Assembly: GCA_021904315.1 (NCBI GenBank)
Contig: CM038914.1
Location: forward strand, 23,175,065-23,239,064
Length of the DNA stretch: 64,000 bases
Origin: Sphagnum magellanicum
Lineage: Eukaryota; Streptophyta; Sphagnopsida; Sphagnales; Sphagnaceae
Reading direction: 5' to 3'
Shown in pieces: positions 23,750 to 39,016 of this stretch (positions are counted from its first letter, which is position 1; every line of letters starts with the position of its first letter). The notes below the pieces were generated by a model, which saw nothing but the letters and a program-made list of their open reading frames with translations, was not told where the DNA came from and searched no databases. The position numbers were made by a program, and so were the translations under genes.

Positions 23750-24090
23750 ACATTCGTCTTCGTTTTTGCATTCTCTGCATGTCAGTCCCACACATCTCAC
23801 ATACAGAATCCCCAGTAGTGTTCAGGAAAGTGCAAGTCACGCACTACATGTCAGTCCCACACATCTCACATACAAAATCCCCAGTAGTGTTCAGGAAAGT
23901 GCAGGTCATGCAAGCCCATCCAGGAGGCACCTTGGAAGCCGTAACAGCAGTCGCAGAAGAAGAAGACTCAAAAGGCACCTTGGAAGCCGTAGTAGCAGCC
24001 GCAGAAGAAGAAGACTCCCGAGAGCAAACCTCACAAACAGAAACTCCAGCGATGTTCAACTGGAACATGCCCATGCCATTCTGAAAGCTA
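23750..24090 (-). pseudogene. RanBP2-type zinc-finger fragments in the Helitron (likely gene capture)
   Basis: The minus strand encodes WACMTCTFLNTTGDFVCEMC and directly after it a second copy, CVTCTFLNTTGDSVCEMCG, 69 bp apart. The spacing W-x-C-x2-C-x3-N-x6-C-x2-C is that of RanBP2/NZF zinc fingers, which bind ubiquitin or RNA in host proteins. Before them lie two 16-residue repeats (ESSSSATAVTASKVP). A stop separates the two fingers. RanBP2 fingers are not part of the Helitron core machinery known to me, so capture of a host exon, later duplicated, is the likely source. Confidence 0.7.
23779..23990. repeat. 69-bp and 48-bp tandem repeats of the zinc-finger fragment
   Basis: ATGTCAGTCCCACACATCTC starts at 23779 and 23848 (69 bp, one finger each). 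GGCACCTTGGAAGCCGTA starts at 23926 and 23974 (48 bp, 16 codons). Both periods are multiples of three, so copies stayed in one frame. Confidence 0.85.
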
Positions 24091-24152
24091 TCTCTGACCT
24101 AAAGGCTAGAAAACATGCTGCGGCTTTCTTCAACGGCAAGAAGAAGAACACA

Positions 24153-24642
24153 GCACAATCCAAGCTCATGCATCCACGGTTCTTGCAAAATGGAGCAAAA
24201 TGCTGCTGTTGATGCTCGTGCTAACCAGCAACTTGTGTGAGTGACGGCACATGCTTGAAACTCCTTGGAGATTGTTGCATAAAACTATTGCGACCCAGTT
24301 GAAACCCTCCTCGCAATAACTCACAGAGCATGAGAACCCCCACCGCAACAATCGACCACACCACAGGGAACGGGCAGTGGAAGAAGACTCCCGAAAGCAA
24401 ACCTCACAAACAGAAACTCCAAGAACAGAGCACAATCCAAGCTCCTGCATCCACGGTTCTTGCAAAATGGAGCAAAATGCTGCTACTAATGCTCGTGCTT
24501 GCCAGCAACTTGTGTGAGTGACGGCACATGCTTGAAACTCCTTGGAGATTGTTGCACAAAACTGTTACGACCCAGTTGAAATCCCCCTCGCAGCAACTCA
24601 CAAAACATGAGAACCCCCATCGCGACAATCGACCAAGAAAAC
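24153..24642. repeat. 277-bp tandem duplication near the Helitron 5' end
   Basis: GCACAATCCAAGCTC at 24153 and 24430 opens two long, closely similar copies that run through TGCTTGAAACTCCTTGGAG to ACAATCGACCA. The linker at about 24382 also matches the zinc-finger upstream part at about 24004 (GAAGACTCCCGA and CAAACCTCACAAACAG). Confidence 0.85.
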
Positions 24643-25339
24643 AAAACCCATAAAAAATAATAATAATAAAAATAAATTCCAGGCACTGCCCGGACAGACA
24701 GACGCCACTGTAGCTTTAATATATAAGATAATTTAAGTCAAATGGTAATGATGTTTGGAAAGTTTATTTTAAATTATGATTTATTCTTTTAAATTTTCAA
24801 AACCTTGAACTAGAGGTCCTTTGATTTTTATTTTTTTCAAAAAGTTAAACTTATCATTTTAAAAATAATTAAATCAATATTCATTTAATTTTAATTCAAA
24901 TTAAAAATTTTAATTTTAATTTTAAAATATAAAATAATACCCGGTTTGTGAAAATTGGCAAAAGATAATTGATTGTCTCAAATTTCTAAGAATCGGCATT
25001 GTGAGAACCAATTAAATTTTCTTTTAAACGTTATACCCTTGCTCAATGTAAAAAAATTTGAAAATGTTTTGTTGAGGGAAAATTGGACTCTTTTGTAAAT
25101 TACTTTGTGAAAACCAAACCTAGTGAGTATCATAAAATTGTGATACCCATCCAACACTGGTTATTACCTGTGGTAAAATCAAACAAGGTAAAATTACCAC
25201 ATACCATATTTCGCTGATCAATTTTTGTTTGATGTTGCCTTTTTATTTACCCTATTCGGTTGGCTGGTCAATATTTCATATCTACCTTGTTTTTACCTTG
25301 GTGGGTTTTCCATATATTTGAAGTTTGCTTGTATAGGAA

Positions 25340-25438
25340 AAAGGTCTATCAACAAATCCTTTCAAAATTTGAAATCCCTTGAGGCCAATAGGCCAAAGGG
25401 GGGGTCAAAAATTCGAAAGGGTTTATTGATAGACCTTT
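25340..25438. repeat. Foldback hairpin, ~48-bp arms and 4-nt loop
   Basis: Left arm 25340-25386 and right arm 25391-25438 are reverse complements at about 80% with one indel, around a 4-nt AATA loop. The outer 24 bp pair with only two mismatches and one G:U. Size and shape fit a plant microRNA-like precursor or a tiny foldback element. It lies 180 bp right of the hAT-like end. Confidence 0.75.
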
Positions 25439-25443
25439 ATCTT

Positions 25444-27350
25444 ACGTAGAATGTTGTCATGACAATTATGCCAATACTTACAATTGGCACAATAATGGAA
25501 CAATTAAAATTTGCAACATTGGATGGAGCAACAACAACAACAATTACCACAACACCAACCAGCAAGCCCATTCTTAAATTATCTTCAAATTAGAAATTGC
25601 ATTTGAGCAAGTCAAGTTCCTCTTGAAAAGACAAATTTGAAGCATTTAAACAAACCCATTTGTCAATAAATGACGGAGGCACAAAAGAAATTGTAGGATC
25701 ACAATGTTTTACTAATCAGGTCAACCAATCTAATCTAATGGCATCAATCAATCACAACTACCACACCTTACTTAATTGATTTCAAGATTTGAAGTTATTT
25801 ACAAAGAAATGGGTTTTTTCTAAAAAATTAGGCACAACTTGGATAGCATGAAGTATGTTATTAATCTCTATTATGCTATAACTTCCAAGTTGTTGCACCA
25901 TTTCATACGAGATACTAGGTCTACTATTGAATATCTATGTTTCACAACAAGCCAAGCTTTCCTTCGCGTGTGAAGGTCACTACAAGTTTTTCCATGTGTT
26001 TTGGTGGACACCTAGTAATAATGGCAACAACAACAACAACACCTACAGTAGCTTCACATGTGGTTTTGTCTATTTCTTTGTTTCTTTCAATGTTTATTTG
26101 TGTGTTTCTTCTTGTGGTGGTATGTATTCTGATTTTAGGGATTTTTTACAGTCTTCTTCGGCACTTGCTAAATTTGCAACTTCACAGTCATACCTTCAGA
26201 CATTAAGATTTTGTGATAGACTTGGTTACAATACTTCTTGGTTTCTAATGTAATGGTTTTGAGGCATGAGTAGCAATTCTCGAAGGGGTTTTTGGTGCCC
26301 TTGAAAGGATCAGTTGTTAAATCTAGCTTCAGAGGTTCACAAATGATCATTGCTCTTGTTGGCTTTGGTTTGGAGCTCATCCATGAAGCACATAATTCAC
26401 TATACAATGTAAGAAAATAGCAAGTGTGAATGCAGATTAAAGCTTCCTAGCAACACCGTAGTTGCTGCATCTTCTACTCAATCCAAATGGAATTGCACTA
26501 CTATTGTAGCTTGAAGTTGATTAACAATTTCAGGCCATTTACTTGGGACATCAAAATTCGCAATGTAGAGTTTGTTATTTTGACTTAAGAGTTCGAACAT
26601 TCAAAGTTGCCTTGCGAGTATTAGGTTACAACTTTGCAGTATAATAAGGTCGTTGCAGTTGTAAGAATTGGATAGGTTTTAATGTGTTTTGTTTTTGTAG
26701 TTGTGAGTGTAGTCTTTGCAACTAGAACCATGTGGTTTTGTGGTTTCCTAGTAAGTACTGCGAGTAGCATGAAAGCAAATTACTTCAATGTGGTGCACGA
26801 TACAAAAGTATGAGATTGATCATGATTCCAATAGCACTTCCACACTTGGGAAAGAGCCTAACCCTTCAATGTGGGTGATGTAAAATGTATTATTTGATGA
26901 CAAGTCAACAAAAGATGTGATGTCATCATTGAAGACATGTGAGACAAACTATCAACATACTTTGTTGTTTCCTTATGGATGAGCTTTTGTAAATCTTCTT
27001 CAACAAAAAGACTATAACTATAAACTTCTCATAGTGTGTTCAACCTAGAACAGTGGGAGAATGAATAGTGGGTTTAGGGTTTAAACAAGATAAGAGGAAG
27101 TATGAAGGAAGCGTAGAGAAAAAAAGGGTTGAAATAGGAGAGAAAAGAGGATGAAACAATATGCAAGGAAGGATGGATGAAGGATAGAATGGGAAATCTT
27201 CTTTTACACATTTTAAATTGCCCCTGTGCAATTTTTTGTTTCCTTTGGTTATTATGATTTGCATGCTTTGGTTGCTTTTGTTGAGTTGTCAAGGATTTTC
27301 AAGTTTTTCTTACTACCACTCACTAACAATCAATCTTGTATATGAACAGA
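25444..27350. other. AT-rich intergenic DNA
   Basis: No gene, RNA or element recognised. The frames at 25927-26253 are serine/phenylalanine-rich and their CAA runs look like low-complexity translation. Confidence 0.5.
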
Positions 27351-27351
27351 A

Positions 27352-29275
27352 ATGAGCTTGAAGGAGGTGTTTGACAAGCTTTTAAAACTAAATTCCATTA
27401 CATCATTAAGTAATCTTTGTTTCTTTATGATTCTTTTTTGCTGTTTTTTTATTAATTTGTGTTGAAATGGATTATAGATGTTTTCAATTTTTTTGTTAAA
27501 TTGTTTGTTTCTATGTTCTTGTGGAATGTCAATCTCTTGACCTTATCAAGTGGTCAATGCCTATTATGCAATTTTTTTTGCATTGCATTTTGTTCTAGGA
27601 GTATTTGGTTTTTTTTCACCTTGTTATAAGATTGCAATCTTGCGGGAGCAAGGTTTTTGATACTATTGGTCAAGTATTTGTTATTACTTAGTTTCAGTTG
27701 TAATACATATAGTGTTTTATGAATGCTTGTAGAGTTTCTTGCAACATCACTCAGATGTGGTTATTACAAGTTCAGATGTGGTAAATAAGTTTTAGGTCAA
27801 TTTTGTTTTTTTTTTACTTGTGAATTTTTTAAGCAATGCACAAGATTGTTTATTAGTAACTATTGTTGTTCCTATTCATGTAGGCAATTGTTTTTCATGC
27901 AATACTTTGTTTCAAGATGCATCGTTTTGGACCCGAAATGCAAAGCAAGAAATTAAACACATGCCATGTGATGTTGAATCCTATTGGCCCCAGTGTTTCT
28001 TTACAAGTTAGAGTGCATGCATCACCAAATCCTTTTACCGAACCAAATCACTTTTAAAAGGAATTGCTAGAAGAGAATGGATTGCCCGAAGATTTGCCAA
28101 AAGATAGGACAGAAACAAAGGTGTTACCCGATGGTGGAGGAGGGTCAACTCGAATGTCTGCAGTTGATTGCCTTCTCTTCGAAAAAATAAAAAAGAAGTG
28201 CAGTTCGCAAGAAAAAACATTAGAGAGGCTTTCTGAAAGTTTGCACCTAGTTATTCAGAAAAGCAAGGTGATTCCAAAATGTGTAGATTAGAATTATGTC
28301 AAGGTATTTAGTTTTTCCATTTTGAATTAAAAATCTTAATAAGATGATTAAAAAAACTAGGATGAAGATGTGGTTTGTATCTTCATGATAATTAAGATGT
28401 GGTTTTTATGTTCCTCTTACCCATAATAATTCCCACAAAATGTTGAGTGTTTGTGCAAAAAAAACTACCATATATTACCAGGGAATTGTTCCTAGGAAAA
28501 GATGCAACAATCTGCACACTTTATCCATTAATGGAGACAATGAAGGACGCAATCTTGGATACCTTTGCAATCCCTAAAGAGGACATAGAAACACGACATG
28601 TTTTTCTCCAAGCCTAGGGACCTCAAACCCTGCAAGAACCAAGCCTTGGTGGCTAGGTTACCAAACAAATGAAGGATACAAGAGGTAATTACACCCGAAT
28701 ATCTCAAGAGGAATTATACCGTCTCCTCCACATCCCAAAACCCCCTTTAAATGCATCCATGACTATGAAGGAGGAATGGAAGCAGGCTTTGGACGCTTTG
28801 AGAAATGAAGACAAATGGCGCATCGCGTAGTTACCAAATGGACAAATTGATCCCTATGGCTTTATAGCAATTCATGGAGCAATGGCTAAAGCTATTGTGG
28901 GATCACATTATGATCCTTCTAAAAAGGTGGATCTCACCTTGGAGCAAGCTTCTTTCTTTTTCTACTTATTGGAGCTTACGATGGAAGATAAGAACTTGTC
29001 ACACGTGTATGGCCAAGTACAAGCCCACAATATGAAGCTCCTTGAAGATAAGATTATCGATGTCGTTTCTATGTTGAAAAAGTTCCAAATCCTAGATCAT
29101 CCCCATGAGGAGGAATATGCATAAGAGAAATATCCTCCCGGATGTGATGCCTTTAATGCATGCAGACTGGTTAATTTTCCATTTAAAAAACTAGTGAAGA
29201 TGAACAAGCATCTTAGTACATTCAATAGCACTTTGCATGGGGAAGGAAGTCTAGTTCAGTTCACCTTGCCAAATT
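27352..29275 (+). pseudogene. Decayed coding remnants of unknown family
   Basis: Between 27,350 and 29,280 short plus-strand frames have protein-like composition unlike the flanks. Examples are MSLKEVFDKLLKLNS (27352), a frame ending in a lysine/serine-rich part to 28291, and an intact 80-residue frame at 28882-29124 (MAKAIVGSHYDPSKKVDL, then FFFYLLELTMEDKNLSHVYG) that is helical and charged. Several breaks separate them. I recognise no domain. Because a mobile-element origin is possible, no joined product is offered. It could also be a lineage-specific host gene that died. Confidence 0.4.
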
Positions 29276-32200
29276 AGTTTTAATGGCATCACATAATTTT
29301 GAAGTTGTTAAAACCTATAGTTTTGGGTTCTAACTCTATATACTTGGATTCCTTGTTCGTACTACAAATTTTGCAATCTTTGTTAGCTTTGCTATGGAAT
29401 GGAGTACATTCATGAATCTACAATATTTGCTACCTTGCTATGGAATGGATTACATTCATTGTTGTTGTCATGTTGCTAGAATTAACATACTAGTTACTTT
29501 CAAAGAAAAGTTGTCTTTCCAATCACATAGATTTCAAGTTTCACTCGAGTTATATGAAATAATGTTTCTTGTCATTTTGTTTATATGAATGGCAATCAAT
29601 TATGGAAAAGTGAAGGTTTAATTAAATTCTTATGCTTAAGGTGATGAGGTGTGAAAAAATTGGCATTGTGAAGTGTGTGAAGTGAACTTGAGTCTGCTTT
29701 TTAAAAATGTTGTGATTGATGTTGCATTGGAATTTTGAAACAATGATAAATATATTTATCATAAAAATGTGATATATGTATCAAAGATAAAATGAAATAA
29801 TTTGATACATATTTTTTAAAGTGGGATTTGCAATTTTTTTATGAGGTTGCAGAAAACAATTCACAATAGCACTTTGAAGGCAATTGTTGTGATAGTTCCA
29901 ACAAAAGAAAAAAAGGAGGAAAATATTTAATGTAGTCATAATTTTACAATGTCATTCACATAATATCACACCATCATTTTTATCATGTGAATGGTTATTA
30001 TAGTATCCACTGCTTCCCACTAACTTCATCAACTCCTATAGCATGCATAAATAAACATATTTTCATGCAAAGCTTTAGCAATACCAAGTTTCAAAGCTCT
30101 TACAAGCTTTGTGGCATCATTTTTACTTTATGTGAACACAATGTAGTAGCCACTGCTACACTCATAATCCCAAAATGAATTGGAATATGATGGTCTCTAC
30201 CTTGTGAGGTGTGTTTACTTTTGTTTGCTATGACAAGTTCATCAATTGGAAGCTTTGGAGGAGTTGTAAACTATGGAAATAGAAACTTTGTCAAAGAGCA
30301 TGATCTTGAGAAGACAACTGTATATGGATTTGACCCATCCAAATTATGTATAAGAATAACAAGGGTTATACCCTATTCACAACATATATATTGAAGTTTT
30401 AAGTTTATGGATGGCTATTCAATTATCCGTATAAGCTTTACAAGGTTCTCCCACAAAGTTTGCAACAATAACAATATCCTAATGGTAATTGTTTAAAAAC
30501 AATTTTTTTACTTTTCAATATAATATAAATAAAATATTGAAGCATGTCCAAAAGTGTATTTCCCGGTTGCATTGAACTTGTCCTTATAAATTTTGTCACA
30601 AATGGCATTGAATTCTTTTAATGACGAACCACAAAGTTCACATTGTAAAAAAATGGAAGGCACAATTTCAATGGTGCTTATGTGATCATAAAGCACTTTC
30701 CAATTCCTTTTGTAAACTTTGAACATGAACACTTATTTTGTTAACCTTGATTTTTTTCCTCTTACAATGATTTTCATGAACCACGATGTAGACTTAATCA
30801 CATTGATCACTTCATGCCACAAAAGAACTATGAGGCTTAAAAAACCTAAATGCCCCCTTTCCTCATAAATAACAATCTTTTTGGAGTGCACCTATATTTA
30901 AGCAAATGATCAAAATGATGAAATACTAGACATTCAATGTGACAGAAACAACTTATATCTATTCTTCATAATCTTTATTCTCAATCAATGACACAATATA
31001 ATGGCATTACAAAGAAAAATCACACATCCTTAATAATCAATTAGTCAACATATCTTTGAAATTTTGTGAAATTTGAGCTTTCAAATATATGGTTTGCATT
31101 GACCTTACACTAACCCACCTTTCCTTGAATAAGAACCCATATTTTTTACATATAAAAAAACCTCAAAACAATTTAAAAAACTATCCACAAGTGACCAAAC
31201 AAAACCCAACAATAAGTGTGCCAAACTTTGATTACAATTCTATCAATCAAAATTCAATATGTTAGCTTTGAAAATTCATAGTGAACTTCAATCTCAAACA
31301 CATGCATTCTAATTTGATCAAAAGTAAGTTTTCATTTTCTTACTAATAATCACATAATGATACCAAAATTAAAAATATAACATTGAATTATCAACATTTT
31401 TTATTTTCAAACATTTAATTTTAAAAAAATTATACATAAATAAAAAATTGTTAATTTGTATATTCCAAAATTCAATACATTGTTTCATAATGGTTGTTTC
31501 ATATATTATAATATTTGATCTTTCCCAAATGAAATAATAACATAATTGTTATTCTTAAAAACAATGCACCACGTTACATTAATGGAGGTAAATGAAAATG
31601 GGTTTCGGTATTTACTAAATGAAAATGCAACAAAATAAATGCCCTTGACAAGGGTGGGTCACATAACTTTGATGTACATCATAATTTTCATTAATAGGGT
31701 TCAACATAGCTAAACATTAATTATTATAAATTTAATTTTTTACTTGAATTATTTATATATATATATATATAGTATTAATTTTCAAAATTTTCATTGTAAA
31801 AGTAAATTTATTCAATTTTTCTAATTGCAAATAATTTTTGAAGTCTATTTTTTGCAATGGAACATTTATTTCAAGTATGTGTCAAGTATGTTTTATCAAA
31901 GAAAAAATAATTAAAAAAATCTATTTGAATATACAATGATCTTTATATTCAAACTTAATACATATATATTTCATTGAATTTTAAAATGAAAATGTAATTT
32001 TGAACAACATACTAACTAGTTAGTTTCAAAAATACTTGTTCCCTACTTTTATTATCATAAACAAATCCTAATTATGCATTCATCTTATTATAAACTCAAT
32101 GAAAAACAAAATAATTTTAGAATTAACCTTTAATATATTTAGAATTTACTTTCATATGTTTATGAAAAAAATTATCTCATTTAAAACTCAATTTCAGTTC

Positions 32201-34150
32201 ATTAAAATTTTATGTATATTTTACCATGCTTTCACCATTGACAAAATGATTATTGGAAACAAACTTAAGTTGCACCCCTACTTCAAAACCTACAAAAAAT
32301 ACACACACATTGAAACTTGAAACTAGTAATCAAGACCATCAAATTATATACATGAAGATTCTGTTAAGAGGTAATTCATAATTTAAATGAATAATTTGAA
32401 GCTCTTGAAGAACCATCATTGGGCCACCTTCAATTTAGGTGAAAGTACTAGTGATTTTCAAGTGTTTCATGTATATAGATGTAATTTGTGAACCATAAGA
32501 CTTGACCTACATTTCCAATAAATAACCCAATTTAACCATTTGAATGTTCAAATGGAGTGTAGTTTCCATCAAATTGACAACCCATCATTAGTGAAGGATT
32601 TGACAATATGTGTGATTTAGAAGTAAATATTTATCAAGGTTGTAGTATATTACATGCTTCAAATCACAATGTTGTTATTAAAATGCTAAAATTTCTTGTT
32701 GTTTAGATTATGTTAGACCTTGGTCTTTGTGCTACTCCACATTACTAATGACAATCAGCTACATATATACACAATAGATTTGCATAGATGCATTAGAACT
32801 TTAAAATGTGTAAAGTGGTAAGGAAAATTGATGGGTTGTTGTGTTATTGTCAAAATTATAGTCTTGTCCAATTTTGTGCAATAATCTTTATTCTCAAAAT
32901 TGCTTCAAATCTTCTCCTACACTTTTAAAACTTGTGCATTATTCCTTATTTCCTAAATTATAATCCTCTTCAATGCTCCCTAAACTTTTTGGACTTCTAA
33001 TGGCGCAATGCATTTTTTATGATTGTGTTTACTCATCATGTTTTGACAATTTGTGAAATTATATAATCAAAGTTTCCATGAAAACTTTATGTAAATTGTG
33101 TGTTGTTTGATATTCATCTTGCAGACAATTTTATGTTAAATTGTGTTTTCTTAGTTAACTTGCATGACAATTTTGTGTTAGAATGACAAAAACATTCAAC
33201 TTTGAATGCGAAGATTGAAAGGTAATGATATGAATTTAAGAGAAACATGGAAAGGTTCCAATGTGGAATTGTCTCTTGTAATTGTTGTACAAAATAATAA
33301 CTTATGAAACTTGAAGTTGCTTTCCCTACACTAGTTCTAATGCACCATTGTCATTGAAACTTTGAAATCCACAACAATATCTCAAAGGAGAAGCTTATTG
33401 CAAATTGGGGCAAATTCTCAAGCATAATTTCTCACTCTAGGATGGAGTAACGATTTCACATAAGATTGAGAGAGAGGGGCATTTTTTTTTTTTCAAAGGC
33501 AACCTCTACCACTCATTGAAATGCTATGAATACATCTCAACCGTTGCTCCTTGGTTGTTGCATAAAGCACCATTTTTAGGGCATAATGCCTTAACAACAA
33601 ATGCATTACCTTATACTAAATGCACCATGAGTATTTAAATAACAATGTGCATTTAAGACATTAAGTTTGGTCTTAGAATTTTTGGCTTTAAAATGGATTT
33701 GACAATATTAAATTTAGGCTAGCAAAAAGGGGAAATATCAGATTTTATATGTGATTTATTATAATGAAGAGGTGATATAAGCCACATCCAATTACTAGTA
33801 CCTATTTAGGTAAATTTGTGAAGGGGAAAAAAAAAAAAAAAACCTTATTCCATAAACAAACCCCTCACCTTCCTACCTACTTATCTATTGAAATACTTTG
33901 GCAACTTTGACAATAATTAAATTATTTTTGAAATGTTGGAATTTTGAAAAAAAAAATTCAAAGAAAAAAATATTTGTGAAGGAAAATAAAAAATCTATTT
34001 TTTACAAAGGAATATTCAAATTTAATTAATTATTCCACAGATATTTGTTGAAGCTGCCCATTTTCTACATGGAATTTTTAGGGTGAGCCCAGAATCCAAA
34101 ATCCCAAAAGATTTTTAATTTTTAAGTTTTAAGTTTTAATTTCATTTACT
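29276..34150. other. AT-rich gene-free stretch
   Basis: Long runs of A and T, a TA microsatellite (about 31750-31770) and an A run at 33829-33843. A small direct repeat (TTGCTATGGAATGGA and TACATTCAT) occurs near 29390 and 29434. No coding or RNA feature was supported. Confidence 0.6.
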
Positions 34151-34268
34151 TTAATTTATAGAAGAATGGAAAATTCCAACTATGATTTCTTCGATTTGAA
34201 AAAGCAAAATAGAGATTGGATGGATGAATTTATCATCCGTATGTGATGACTTTGCATCCACGTAGAAA

Positions 34269-34288
34269 GGCGGTGGTATACCGCCGCC
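34269..34288. promoter_or_regulatory. GC-rich palindrome in the threonine synthase upstream region
   Basis: GGCGGTGGTATACCGCCGCC is a 20-bp palindrome with a single mismatched pair, in otherwise AT-rich DNA about 550 bp before the start codon. A binding site is possible; the factor is unknown. Confidence 0.3.
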
Positions 34289-34701
34289 ACCTTGGTCGCG
34301 AAACCCCAACAGCCTTCGTTCTCTCTCTCTCTCATAACGACCGATCGCGGCGAGCTTCGCGAGAGAACAAACGAGTGCACTTGGGTTTTCTCGTGCTCGC
34401 GGCTCCCAATTGATCGCCACACTGAAGGAGGAACCACAAGAGGAGCAGGAGGAGACGGTACTTCTTTTCAGTACCGTAGTGAAGCCGCTGAAGTTCTCCT
34501 CTGAACTCACGACTGTTTTGAGACGAGTTCCAAGAGTTGTCCCGGATTTTGTTTTCGAACGGGGAATTTCAGAGGGGACGGAGAAAAGCAGAAGTCGGAC
34601 AGCGGAAGATTCTTGGTTTTTGTGTCGCAGTTTTGGCAGAGGTGAGTGAATCGGTTGTCCTTGTGGCAGTAGACCGTTGCAATAGTCACAACCGGAAAAC
34701 A

Positions 34702-34711
34702 GGAGAGAGAG

Positions 34712-34776
<65 letters not shown>
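34702..34776. repeat. Long (GA)n microsatellite in the threonine synthase 5' leader
   Basis: An almost pure GA run of about 75 bp ends 55 bp before the start codon, and a shorter CT run lies at 34318-34333. GA repeats in plant leaders are bound by BASIC PENTACYSTEINE (GAGA-binding) proteins. Length polymorphism is likely. Confidence 0.9.
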
Positions 34777-34778
<2 letters not shown>

Positions 34779-34788
34779 AAAGCTCTAA

Positions 34789-37893
<3,105 letters not shown>

Positions 37894-38219
37894 TTCCATT
37901 GCATCATGTCAGGGAAGGAAATCAGTGCAAATCCCAGCACTCTCACAGGGTTATGTGAAAGATCATGGACCCACAAAATGAGCCATCTTCTTTTGTTTTT
38001 TCTTCTTTAGTTTTTCGGGAAGGTAGATCAGTGACAAGCAAGAGTTTTAGAATTAATGAGTTTATGAAAGTTGATCTCTAAACAGTTAAATGCAGGTTTT
38101 GTGTTTGAGAAACTGATTTGGTATTGTTGAGCCTATGATTTACCTCACCCGCACCTTGAGCAGTTGGACAAATCTCAGTCTCCTTCCATTGTTTGATTCA
38201 ATTGCACAATCCTTGTTGG

Positions 38220-38460
38220 AGAATGCAGATGTTTCTATAATGGTTTGCCTGAAAAATTGTTGCCCAGACTATTGTGTACTTAAAATCTATGCCAGCACCA
38301 TTGGAAGCTGATGAAGCCAGTGGCAAGTCATGGCCAGCTTCTTACTGCTATTCATGACAAAGGTGATGGGTCTGCTGCTTTCTGAGCAAATCTCACTATG
38401 TTATGATTTGTCAACCCGTTCAGGAAGTGCTTTGTTGTAGAGATTTCTCCACAATGTCAT
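38220..38460 (+). repeat. Diverged interspersed repeat, copy A
   Basis: This stretch resembles 41400-41640 in the same orientation. Shared words include TATAATGGTTTGCC, AGCTGATGAA, GTCATGGC, AAGGTGATGG and GAGATTTCTC. Identity is moderate with many indels. No coding content. It may be an old SINE-like family or a local duplication. Confidence 0.6.
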
Positions 38461-38782
38461 ACATGGATAAAAAAGGTCCTTGTGGTGGTGGATCTGTGCA
38501 CCTTTACTTTCTAAGCTTTTCTTGCAGATGATGGTTATATAAAGTCTTTGCTGGATTCCAAGACTTGGATTAAAATCTGCATGTTTCGATGTGAGGGTTT
38601 AGGTTTAGGGTTTATCTTTTTCTACTGGATATTGGGGCCAGCACCTTTTGACATCAAAAGATTTGGTGACGGAATTGGTACCACCATACTTGATTTCATG
38701 ACAACTGATGATGCCTGACATTCTTATTCACACGGTGAACCAAACCCCCGCCCAAATGTGTACCTTACAGCAATGCCATGTG

Positions 38783-39016
38783 CATGATTTGTGCATTCAG
38801 TCATGGATGTAGCAGTGTTCTTCTGTGCATGATTTGTGCTTTCAGTGATTGATGTAACAGTTTTGTTGTGTGCATGATTTGTAAGCTTTCTTCTTTTTCA
38901 TGGATGTAGTAGTGTTGTTGTGTGCATGATTTGTGTGCTTTCAGTCACGGATGCTGCAGTGTTATTGTGTGCATGATTTGTGCTTTCGGTGATTGATGTA
39001 ATAGAGTATTGAAGTG
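38783..39016. repeat. 45-52-bp minisatellite, five units
   Basis: CATGATTTGT starts units at 38783, 38828, 38873, 38925 and 38972. Each runs through TTTCAGT, ATGGATGTA and GTGTTGTTGTGTG variants. It lies about 450 bp before the MDH start codon. Confidence 0.85.

Larger units (their letters stand above)
18240..24728 (-). mobile_element. Helitron, 6.5 kb, minus orientation, inside the hAT-like element
   Basis: Read on the minus strand, it begins A|TCTTATATATTAAAGCTA (plus 24728 downward) and ends CCCACTAG|T (plus 18240). These are the TC start, CTAG end and A/T insertion site of Helitrons. A perfect 5-bp-stem hairpin with a 3-nt loop (GTGGC-ATA-GCCAC, 18254-18266) sits 14 nt before the 3' end. 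The interior holds a decayed Rep/helicase and, near its 5' end, repeated zinc-finger fragments. The Rep catalytic region appears to be missing, so it should not move on its own. Confidence 0.9.
17707..25159. mobile_element. hAT-like DNA transposon, non-autonomous, split by a Helitron
   Basis: Left end CAGTGTTGGGCGGGTATCA (17707-17725) and the reverse complement of the right end, CAGTGTTGGATGGGTATCA (25141-25159), match at 17 of 19 bases. The CAGTG start is typical of hAT elements. The flanking 8-mers GTTTTAAC (17699-17706) and GTTATTAC (25160-25167) agree at 6 of 8, as a worn 8-bp hAT target duplication would. Without the Helitron the element is 964 bp and has no transposase. GTATCA/GAGAACC words recur in both subterminal parts. 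Confidence 0.8.

Noticed and set aside
38590-38620. Telomeric repeat after threonine synthase
   Set aside because: Only about two irregular TTTAGGG-like words; not a telomeric tract.
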